A DNA stretch of 11,109 nucleotides from Clostridiales bacterium UBA6330. GTDB taxonomy: Bacteria; Bacillota; Clostridia; Oscillospirales; CAG-272. Both the position numbers and the translations under genes were made by a program. The notes under the pieces are model-generated. The model was given only the letters and a program-made list of their open reading frames with translations. It searched no databases and was not told the origin of the DNA. Shown here piece by piece: positions 1 to 5,837 of this stretch (its first letter is position 1; each line of letters begins with the position of its first letter). The stretch lies in contig DJSQ01000030.1 of NCBI GenBank assembly GCA_002438075.1, positions 1 through 11,109 on the forward strand, written 5' to 3'.

Positions 1-2025
1 CATATCGTAAAGCGCGCGCAGACCGTTCTCCAGTCTCCAGTAGGAAACCAGCGCGTAGGTTGCCTGATCGTTTGCCATTGCGTTCCAGCCGCCGTCCTTC
101 ACATGGCAGAAACCGCCGTCCGGAAGCAGGAAGTTCAGCATTCCGTCCAGAAGCGTCCTGCCGCTCCGGGTGATGAAACGCGCATCCTCCGCCGGGTTGA
201 TTCCGAGTGCCGTGAGCGCCACCACAACCTGCGAAACACTCTCCACATTGTCGGTGCCCCACGAGGCAAAGCCGCCGTTTTCGTTCTGCATGGTGCCAAG
301 AACGTCCAGCGCTTCATTCACGCACTGGCGCACGGTCCTGGAGACCTCCGTTTTGCTGTTTTCGTTGACATAGGTATAAACCGTGTCGTCATTGTAATAC
401 GGTGCCAGCGCCTGAATCGCCATGGCGGTGATGTCCACATCCGACCGGGAACCGAAGCCGCCGAGCACCCAGCCGCCGTAGGCATTCCCCTGCACACCGT
501 CCGTCAGCTGCAGCTTCAGGATCTCGGTGATGAAGGTCTCCCGGCTGTATTTCGCGTCGGCAGGGATGGCATAACTGCCGGTGTCCATGGCAAGCAGTCC
601 CCAGATCCAGCCGTTGATCCCCTGTCCGCCGGGACCGGCTTTGAGCACGCAGTTGTAGCTGCCGTCTGCAATCAGATTGATGGGCTGACCGTTGTAGATA
701 CCGAAATCGGTCGGATCGCCGCCCAGTGCCGCGATTGCAACCACCGCCCGGTGCCATTCAGTCGCCTTGACGCTGTGCAGAACGCCGTTGTTTTCCGCAT
801 AGGTCTTTTCGATATACGCCTTCATTGCGGCAAGATAATCCGCATATCCGGTGCCGTCGTCAATCAGATTCACATAGGCGTCACCGTCCCAGTGCCCGAA
901 CCGACCCATGGCAAGCGCCAGCCAGTCGGTTGCGGTGGAGCTGGCGCCGGAAGTGAATTTCTCGCTGCCCAGCAGCGTCCCGCTCACGCCGCCGTGCGTC
1001 TTTGCGCTCTTCACCGCCGCACGGACGGATGCGGCAAGCTGTGCCGAGCGCTCCGTCCCCTCCGCAAATTCCGGGCGCACCGGCGTGTCGGTGGAGATCC
1101 GTGACTCCCATGTCAGCAAGGGCAGCCCGTCCCCGTCCGCAAACGCATCCCCCAGCTGTGCGGCGGTCAGTGCAGTCACCTCGGTAATGCCGTCCTTGCT
1201 GTTGGTACCGGTCCCGGCGAGATAGTAGCAGTTGGTATTGCTCCCGCCGCGGCTGCCGCCGAGAACCGCGCCGATGTTATTGGTAGACCCTGCGACCCCC
1301 ACCACGCTACCCACGTTGTAGCAGTTGCGCAGAACCGGAGACGCCGCCTTGTGGCCGCCTGCCACACCGCCCACCGTTGCGGGACCTGTTACGGTGCCTG
1401 CGTTGTAGCAGTTCTCCACGACGCCCGCGCGCCAGTGCTGACCGGTCACACCGCCGATGTAGCCGGTGGTGCCGCTGACATCGCCCCGGTTGTAGCATCC
1501 GCTGACCGTGCAGTCCCCGTTGACATAGCCGACCACGCCGCCGACGCCGGAGCCGCCCGACACGGTTGCTTCGTTGCCGCAGTTCACAATCTGCCCGGCG
1601 GTCAGCGCTCCGACCACGCCGGCAACGTTGGACGATCCCGTGACCTCACCGCAGACCACCAGGTTCTTCACTGTTCCCCCGTTGACCTCACCGAAGAAGC
1701 CGACGGACGAACCGGATGCGATATACAGTCCGCTGATGACGTGACCTTTTCCGTCAAAGGTTCCCTTGAACTGGTTTTTGGACGTGCCGATTGGCGTCCA
1801 CGGATTGCTCTCGCCGCCAAGATAGACATTCACCGTCAGCGTCACGGTTCTGCCTGCAAAGGTTTCCCCGCCGTTCACCGCCTCGGCAAACGCCTGCAGT
1901 TCCGCATACGTGCCGATGGAAAGGTCGGATGCCGCCTCGTCCGCCGTCACGGTCACGGGAATGACGGACAACAGTATGACCAATGCCAGCAGTCCCGCAA
2001 TGTGTTGTTTGAACTTTTGTTTCAT
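1..2025 (-). CDS. Secreted GLUG-repeat / intrinsic-factor-like alpha-toroid protein, C-terminus beyond window
   Basis: An uninterrupted reading frame of 675 codons runs off the left edge with no stop. Residues 1-28 are a signal peptide (basic MKQKFKQ, then a hydrophobic core ending near TVTADEA). Residues 35-110 lead into four GLUG-type repeats at about 120-260 (forms of VGGVVG followed by NCYNxGxVxG). Residues 330-675 look like an alpha/alpha-toroid of the prenyltransferase/squalene-oxidase type. Recognisable motifs are STATDWLALAM, GINGWIWGLLAMD, DVDITAMAIQALAPYY, NGGFASWGTDNVESVSQ and ANDQATYALVSYWR. In Firmicutes this domain is often followed by DUF4430, the bacterial relative of the transcobalamin C-terminal domain; that part would lie outside the window. 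The B12 riboswitch upstream supports a corrinoid-binding surface role, which is inference. I chose ATG 2023-2025 because GAGGAGGAG lies 6 nt before it and the signal peptide begins there. An in-frame ATG at 2107-2109 has no ribosome binding site. Confidence 0.88.
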   Translation of the reverse strand, partial: MKQKFKQHIAGLLALVILLSVIPVTVTADEAASDLSIGTYAELQAFAEAVNGGETFAGRTVTLTVNVYLGGESNPWTPIGTSKNQFKGTFDGKGHVISGLYIASGSSVGFFGEVNGGTVKNLVVCGEVTGSSNVAGVVGALTAGQIVNCGNEATVSGGSGVGGVVGYVNGDCTVSGCYNRGDVSGTTGYIGGVTGQHWRAGVVENCYNAGTVTGPATVGGVAGGHKAASPVLRNCYNVGSVVGVAGSTNNIGAVLGGSRGGSNTNCYYLAGTGTNSKDGITEVTALTAAQLGDAFADGDGLPLLTWESRISTDTPVRPEFAEGTERSAQLAASVRAAVKSAKTHGGVSGTLLGSEKFTSGASSTATDWLALAMGRFGHWDGDAYVNLIDDGTGYADYLAAMKAYIEKTYAENNGVLHSVKATEWHRAVVAIAALGGDPTDFGIYNGQPINLIADGSYNCVLKAGPGGQGINGWIWGLLAMDTGSYAIPADAKYSRETFITEILKLQLTDGVQGNAYGGWVLGGFGSRSDVDITAMAIQALAPYYNDDTVYTYVNENSKTEVSRTVRQCVNEALDVLGTMQNENGGFASWGTDNVESVSQVVVALTALGINPAEDARFITRSGRTLLDGMLNFLLPDGGFCHVKDGGWNAMANDQATYALVSYWRLENGLRALYDM

Positions 2026-2141
2026 GTTTTTCTCCTCCTCAAAGATGTGGAAACCGGACTTCTGTATTCCGCACCGATGACAAGTCCCCCGCCAGGGATC
2101 CGTTTCCATCGGACCGTCAAAGCAATCAACACCTCCCATCA

Positions 2142-2173
2142 GAAAAGCGCCTCCATCCCAGGGATGAAGGCGC
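2142..2173 (-). terminator. Riboswitch expression-platform terminator
   Basis: Read on the minus strand, GCGCCTTCATCCC and GGGATGGAGGCGC form a stem with one G-U pair and a very small loop, followed directly by TTTTCT. It lies 88 nt after the cobalamin aptamer and about 115 nt before the start codon of the GLUG/toroid gene. This is the expected position for a B12-responsive transcription terminator: with ligand bound, transcription would stop here. I did not work out the competing antiterminator pairing. Confidence 0.85.
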
Positions 2174-2261
2174 CTATGACCGAAGCCTGCAGGATGTGCG
2201 CATACCGCGGACCCCTTCCGGATCATCGGTCGCACGCTTCACACCCAAGACATGGCAAACC

Positions 2262-2436
2262 GGAAAGGTACGGCGGTATCCTGACTTATGCTGTGGGCAG
2301 TCCCACAAAAGCATACCGCAGGGTACAGTCCCCCCCTCGGTACGCCTGTCAAATACAGTAATGGCGGTTGTTCCGGATTTGAACCGGATTTCCTTTTCAT
2401 CTACTCAGTTCACAACTTTTCAAACCGTATCTTCCC
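2262..2436 (-). ncRNA. Cobalamin (B12) riboswitch aptamer
   Basis: The minus strand carries the hallmarks of the cobalamin riboswitch in order. The 5' strand of P1 is GGGAAGATACGG (2425-2436). The conserved GGAAATCCGGTTCAAATCCGG block follows, then CCGCCATTACTG, a variable arm, and the B12 box AGTCAGGATACCGCC. The 3' strand of P1 is CCGTACCTTTCC (2262-2273). The two P1 strands pair over 12 positions with one mismatch and one G-U, which sets the limits given. It lies between a good promoter and an intrinsic terminator, so it should act by transcription attenuation. By the known behaviour of this class, adenosylcobalamin or a related corrinoid would lower expression of the downstream gene. Confidence 0.95.
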
Positions 2437-2458
2437 TACGCTATTCTGTTTTCAGCTT

Positions 2459-2487
2459 AGTATACCATATTTTTCTTTTGATTGCAA
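2459..2487 (-). promoter_or_regulatory. Sigma-A promoter of the riboswitch transcript
   Basis: On the minus strand, -35 TTGCAA (2482-2487) and -10 TATACT (2459-2464) are separated by exactly 17 nt of AT-rich DNA. Transcription would start near 2452, about 15 nt before the 5' strand of riboswitch P1. This gives the GLUG/toroid gene its own promoter, separate from the two-component operon upstream. Confidence 0.8.
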
Positions 2488-2591
2488 GAGAAAACGCAAA
2501 AATTCTGTCGGAAAGCTGCCGCGCGTGTGCCTGCTACGGCATTTCAGTCATACCCCTACGCCAATCAGAAAAAAACGCTTCCGACAGTCCC

Positions 2592-2640
2592 CCCTCATCC
2601 GTCGCCTTCGGCGCCACCTTCCCCCTCGAAGGGGAAGGCT
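2592..2640 (+). repeat. 49-bp GC-rich palindromic repeat, copy A
   Basis: This copy starts CCCTCATCCGTCGCC and ends GGGGAAGGCT. It contains two small palindromes: CGCC-TTC-GGCG, and CCTTCCCC paired with GGGGAAGG. It differs from the reverse complement of copy B (2756-2804) at one position and from copy E (10938-10986) at one position. Such units recur in many Clostridial genomes between genes; that last statement is from memory. It is non-coding. Confidence 0.9.
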
Positions 2641-2755
2641 TCAGAGTTTTGCTTATTTCAAAAAAAGTGCTTCAGTCTTTTTGATTTCAGGCTTTTAGAG
2701 CCTCAGACTTTCAGACATCAACATTTCAAAGAAAAACGAAAGAGCTCTGCCCAGT

Positions 2756-2804
2756 AGCCTTCCCCTTCGAAGGGGAAGGTGGCGCCGAAGGCGACGGATG
2801 AGGG
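2756..2804 (-). repeat. 49-bp GC-rich palindromic repeat, copy B (inverted)
   Basis: This is the reverse complement of copy A with one base changed. Its core CCTTCCCCTTC/GAAGGGGAAGG is a perfect 22-nt palindrome. It lies 44 bp beyond the stop codon of the histidine kinase gene, so it would be transcribed at the end of that operon. It could act as a transcript-end structure, although no run of T follows the hairpin. Confidence 0.9.
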
Positions 2805-2847
2805 CGGATAGACGCCGGCTCAAAAGGTCGCAAGCTGCCGCATTTGC

Positions 2848-4935
2848 TTACGCCATCGGCAGGGTGACGGTAAAGGTCAGCTTATGGTCGGTGTAGTCGC
2901 TGGTGAGCGTGCCGTTCATGGCTTCGATGTGGCTTTTGCAGATATACAGCCCCAGCCCGATGTTTTCCTCGCTCTCCTCCCCCGACCAGTAGGGGCGGAA
3001 CACGTCCTGATCGCCCAGCCCCTTGCCGTTGTCCGTGACGGTAATCACGCATTGGTCGAGCCTCCGATGAACGCCCAGCCAAATGCGGTCGCACTCGGCG
3101 TGCTCGATGGCGTTGAGGACCAGATTCCGCAGGACCGACTTCAGTGCATCGGGCTTTGCAAACGCCGCGGTGGGCTTGGCGGAAAGCTCCATGACAATGC
3201 CGTTCGCCTCCGCATCGGGGGCAAGCTCGGCGTAAATTGCCTTCAGAATATCGGACACCGAGACATTCACGGGATTTTCGGCAACGTATTTCCGCTTGGC
3301 GTAATCGGCAACGGCGGAGAGATTTTCATGCAGGTATGCAACCCGTTTTTCCACCACGTCAATGGTTTTGAGCTGCTCCTCTCCCGTCTCCTTCTGCCGC
3401 AGGGCGGTGAGGTAGGCGCGGACGGAGGACAGCGGCTTTTTCATGTCGTGCGAGATGAATTGCAGAATCCGCTCGCGCTCGTCAATCATCTGCTGCATAT
3501 TTTTGGTTTGCAGGCGGACCTCCTCCTCGAGGTTGGCGGTCAGTCGGCGGTTTCGGTACTCGGAGCGCGTGAATTCGCGGAAGCCGATGACGAGAATCAC
3601 GCCAAGCATGGCAACCGACAGCCACATCAGCGGGCTCAGGCGCATATCCGCGCTTTCGCGGAAGAGGAAGAGCGCGTAAACGGCAAGCGGGACCGACAGC
3701 GCGTTGTTGATGCACAAATCCAAGCGCTTTCCGCGCAGAAGCCCGACCGCAGAGCAGGCAAGAATAACCGCTCCCGCCGCCGCGCCGATAATTCTTGCGG
3801 CAAGCATCAGCCGCCCCTCGCTCGCAACCCCTGCAAGCGGCATGGCAAAGAGAAGCGCCGCACAGCCGAGGGAGAGCAGAGTGGCAACGGCTCGGACGGG
3901 GATTTTTGCAAGCGTCCTCGGCAGGGTCAGCGCCGCGCCGAGCAGGAAAAGCCCCACCGAGGCAGCGCGTATCGCCATCCAGATATAGGGCATATCGGTC
4001 TCTCCCGCCAGCGACATGGAAGCATACACGCCAACCAGAACGGCAAGCGCAAAGACCAATTGCGGAACGAAATCGGTGGCGCGCTTCAGCACGCAGACGA
4101 ACACGAAAATAAAGAAGGTGATAATCGCCAAGAGGACGGTGACAAGGCGGAACCGGTTCCCGCGCTCCACAATTGCCCGCACCGCATCGTCGGGACCGAT
4201 AATCGGCGTTCCGACAAAGCCGACCGCCTTGCCCTCCTCTGCCTCGTAGTGGATGGTGACCACACAGCCGTTCTGAATCGGGTTTTCGTTCCAGACGCGC
4301 GCGGAGACAAGGAGCGGGACATCCAGAAAGATGCCCTCGGTGCCGTCGGCGTGCAGGACCGTTTCGTCATAGGCAAGCGTTTGGTCGGTGGTGGCGTAGG
4401 AGACCGACGAGAAGCCCGTCAGCGTTCCGAGCGATGCCTCGTGCTGGACCCGCACGAACACATTGCAGGCGGAGAGCATGGGCGGCAGATACAGGGTCAG
4501 GTGCAGGCGCTCCTCATCGTCGATATACTTGGCGTAGGGCGCGAGGTCCTCCTCCCAGTGCCCGTCTGCGGGGCTGATGCCCTCGATGTTGGTGATGACG
4601 TAGCGAATCGTGCCCCGCGAGGCGAGCGGCTCGCCGTTGTGCTCGTCGCTGATGGCTTGGGAGAAAATTTCTGTGTATGCGTTGGGCGTATAGTTGTACG
4701 CGGTCAGCCGCCTGACCTCCAGCAAATCGGTCACGCGCGCGGTGGTGGCGGTGTAGGCGGCGGTGATGGGGACCTGCTTTTCGATGTCGTAATCGACCTG
4801 AATCTCGTAATCGGTGCTGTAGGACGGCGCAACGGGGATGCGGCGACGCTCCAGCGCGGGGAGCACGAAGGAAAGCGACAGCCCGAGCAGAGCGGTCGCG
4901 GTAAACAGAAGGAGCGATAAAATTCGTTTTTTCAT
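2848..4935 (-). CDS. Membrane sensor histidine kinase (7TM type)
   Basis: This 695-residue protein is the sensor of a two-component system. Residues 5-25 form a first membrane helix. About 27-262 is a large extracytoplasmic, beta-rich region with no family I recognise. About 264-452 contains seven closely spaced hydrophobic helices, recalling the 7TMR-DISM arrangement. A charged, probably coiled-coil stretch (455-490) leads to the H-box FISHDMKKPL, with phospho-acceptor His496 followed by Asp. The ATPase domain has the N-box NLVLNAIEH (Asn604, Asn608), G1 DNGKGL (635-640) and G2 IGLGLYICKSH (659-669), so all catalytic boxes are intact. Its start lies 6 bp after the response regulator stop, with GGGAGAA as ribosome binding site, so the two genes are co-transcribed. 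The signal is unknown. The divergent surface-protein operon is the likely target. Confidence 0.93.
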   Translation of the reverse strand: MKKRILSLLLFTATALLGLSLSFVLPALERRRIPVAPSYSTDYEIQVDYDIEKQVPITAAYTATTARVTDLLEVRRLTAYNYTPNAYTEIFSQAISDEHNGEPLASRGTIRYVITNIEGISPADGHWEEDLAPYAKYIDDEERLHLTLYLPPMLSACNVFVRVQHEASLGTLTGFSSVSYATTDQTLAYDETVLHADGTEGIFLDVPLLVSARVWNENPIQNGCVVTIHYEAEEGKAVGFVGTPIIGPDDAVRAIVERGNRFRLVTVLLAIITFFIFVFVCVLKRATDFVPQLVFALAVLVGVYASMSLAGETDMPYIWMAIRAASVGLFLLGAALTLPRTLAKIPVRAVATLLSLGCAALLFAMPLAGVASEGRLMLAARIIGAAAGAVILACSAVGLLRGKRLDLCINNALSVPLAVYALFLFRESADMRLSPLMWLSVAMLGVILVIGFREFTRSEYRNRRLTANLEEEVRLQTKNMQQMIDERERILQFISHDMKKPLSSVRAYLTALRQKETGEEQLKTIDVVEKRVAYLHENLSAVADYAKRKYVAENPVNVSVSDILKAIYAELAPDAEANGIVMELSAKPTAAFAKPDALKSVLRNLVLNAIEHAECDRIWLGVHRRLDQCVITVTDNGKGLGDQDVFRPYWSGEESEENIGLGLYICKSHIEAMNGTLTSDYTDHKLTFTVTLPMA

Positions 4936-4941
4936 AATCGG

Positions 4942-5607
4942 TTATTCTCCCGCAAAGCAGTAGCCTTTTCCGAATTCGGTGTGAATCATCTTCACATCCC
5001 CGCAGGCGTCAGCCAGCTTGAGGCGGAGGGTGGAGATATGCCGTTTAACCGTTGTGGTGTGCAGGCTTTTCATCTTCCAGACGTTTTCATAGATTTCGTT
5101 TGGAAGGAAGTATTGCCCCGCGTGGGTCATGAGGAAAAGGAGGATGTTGAATTCGGACGAGGTGAGCGGAATCGACTTCCCGCGAAAGACGCAGGTACGC
5201 TGTCGGGAATTGACGGTCAGCCCGTTGACCGTGACGGTTGCGTGCCGGGCGGGCAAAAGGCGCAGGGAGAGGCGCATTTCCAACAGCTCGGGCGAGCAGG
5301 GCTTGACCACGTAATCCAGCGCGCCCTGCGAAAAGCCCTCCATCATGGAGCGCTCCGAGCTGATGTCGGAGAGAATGACAACGGGCGGCAAATCGTCCAC
5401 CGCGTCAAAAAGCGCCATGCCGTCCCCGTCGGGCAGAATCAGGTCGAGGATAATGCCGTCGAGCGGGGTGGTTTGGGCAAGCGCGATGCCGTCCGAGATG
5501 GTGGACGCGGTGAAAACCTCATTTCGGGCGCTGAAATAGGCATTCAGCCGCTCGCGCAGGGCGGAATCGTCCTCAATGATGAGGAGCCTTCTGGATTCAA
5601 TCGTCAT
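4942..5607 (-). CDS. OmpR/PhoB-family response regulator
   Basis: This 221-residue DNA-binding response regulator is the partner of the adjacent kinase. The receiver domain (about 6-118) has the acidic pair Asp13/Asp14, phospho-acceptor Asp55 within ILDLILPDGDG, Ser80 at the usual Thr/Ser position, and Lys102 before a Pro. The winged-helix DNA-binding domain (about 125-220) has PLTSSEFNILLFL, the recognition-helix region TTTVKRHISTLRLKL and the wing IHTEFGKGYCF. All key residues are present. I chose ATG 5605-5607 because AAAGGAG lies 6 nt upstream. The frame stays open to an ATG at 5667, but that would add 20 residues and sit on the promoter. Proteins of this family bind direct repeats spaced about 10 bp, and such a repeat lies at 5696-5712. 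Confidence 0.95.
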   Translation of the reverse strand: MTIESRRLLIIEDDSALRERLNAYFSARNEVFTASTISDGIALAQTTPLDGIILDLILPDGDGMALFDAVDDLPPVVILSDISSERSMMEGFSQGALDYVVKPCSPELLEMRLSLRLLPARHATVTVNGLTVNSRQRTCVFRGKSIPLTSSEFNILLFLMTHAGQYFLPNEIYENVWKMKSLHTTTVKRHISTLRLKLADACGDVKMIHTEFGKGYCFAGE

Positions 5608-5646
5608 GCCGCTCTCCTTTCCCGCAAAAAAGATTATTCCTATTTT

Positions 5647-5675
5647 ATCATAACACATTTCCGACAAAAAATCAA
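5647..5675 (-). promoter_or_regulatory. Sigma-A promoter of the two-component operon
   Basis: On the minus strand, TTGATT (5670-5675) and TATGAT (5647-5652) are separated by exactly 17 nt. Transcription would start near 5640, about 33 nt before the response regulator start codon. It lies 20 bp from the direct repeat at 5696-5712, which could therefore serve autoregulation as well. Confidence 0.75.
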
Positions 5676-5695
5676 CCGCTTCGGCAAATTCTTTG

Positions 5696-5712
5696 GGTTA
5701 CGATAGGTTACG
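5696..5712. promoter_or_regulatory. Candidate response-regulator binding site: GGTTACG direct repeat with 10-bp period
   Basis: GGTTACG-ATA-GGTTACG is two identical 7-mers whose starts are 10 bp apart, one helical turn. OmpR/PhoB-type regulators typically bind as head-to-tail dimers on such repeats. The site lies between the divergent promoters, about 40 bp upstream of the -10 of the plus-strand operon and about 20 bp upstream of the -35 of the minus-strand operon. That position suits activation of the adhesin operon. Binding is inference. Confidence 0.6.
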
Positions 5713-5747
5713 TTTTCACATTTAGGGGTGCATTTTGTTAAAAAATA

Positions 5748-5756
5748 TGATATAAT
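5748..5756 (+). promoter_or_regulatory. Extended -10 promoter of the adhesin operon
   Basis: TGATATAAT combines a perfect TATAAT (5751-5756) with the upstream TGn extension. At 17 nt upstream the DNA reads GTGCAT, a poor -35. A weak -35 together with an upstream direct repeat is typical of an activator-dependent promoter. Transcription would start near 5763, giving a leader of about 75 nt. Confidence 0.65.
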
Positions 5757-5778
5757 TCATGTGATTGGAAAAGTGACT

Positions 5779-5812
5779 GTCCGATTTTCGCCCGTATTCG
5801 AGCGGAGCGGAC
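5779..5812 (+). other. Possible stem-loop in the adhesin mRNA leader
   Basis: GTCCG (5779-5783) can pair with CGGAC (5808-5812), with a short inner CGC/GCG stem. It ends 13 nt before the AAAGGGGG ribosome binding site. It is too short to call a known RNA element; it may simply stabilise the leader. Confidence 0.3.
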
Positions 5813-5837
5813 AAACTGCGCGGTTAAAGGGGGTTAT

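Larger units (their letters stand above)
2592..2804. mobile_element. MITE-like element: paired 49-bp inverted repeats around a 115-bp AT-rich spacer
   Basis: Copies A and B face each other and enclose 115 bp (2641-2755) with no convincing gene, giving a 213-bp unit with near-perfect terminal inverted repeats. I see no clear target-site duplication in the flanks, so a transposition origin is unproven. It occupies the gap between the end of the histidine kinase gene (2848) and the promoter of the riboswitch gene (2487). If transcribed, it would fold into one long hairpin and could end the kinase transcript. The rest of the 2488-2847 gap shows nothing else I can support. Confidence 0.5.

Noticed and set aside
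103..1104. Long plus-strand open frame (333 codons) and the similar one at 1351-2361
   Set aside because: Both lie antisense to the GLUG/toroid gene, which has a signal peptide, recognisable repeats and a strong ribosome binding site. Their translations are low-complexity, rich in Arg, His and Val, with no family resemblance.
2026..2109. Earlier in-frame ATG at 2107-2109, and a 30-40 codon TTG/GTG-start leader frame whose TGA overlaps the gene's ATG
   Set aside because: The ATG has no ribosome binding site and would bury the signal peptide. The leader frame depends on a weak start codon at poor spacing, and its translation looks arbitrary.
2196..2757. Several plus-strand open frames over the riboswitch and repeats A/B
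   Set aside because: They translate a structured RNA and palindromic repeats in the wrong sense, and have no ribosome binding site.
2884..4920. 678-codon plus-strand open frame opposite the histidine kinase
   Set aside because: It is a mirror of the GC-rich kinase gene, whose catalytic boxes are all intact on the minus strand. The translation has no recognisable domain.
5608..5667. Upstream ATG extending the response regulator by 20 residues
   Set aside because: The added segment overlaps the -10 region, and the receiver domain normally begins just before the IIEDD motif. ATG 5607 has a good ribosome binding site.
5735..5740. TTGTTA as -35 of the adhesin promoter
   Set aside because: It is only 10 nt from TATAAT, far too close. 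The extended -10 explains the promoter better.
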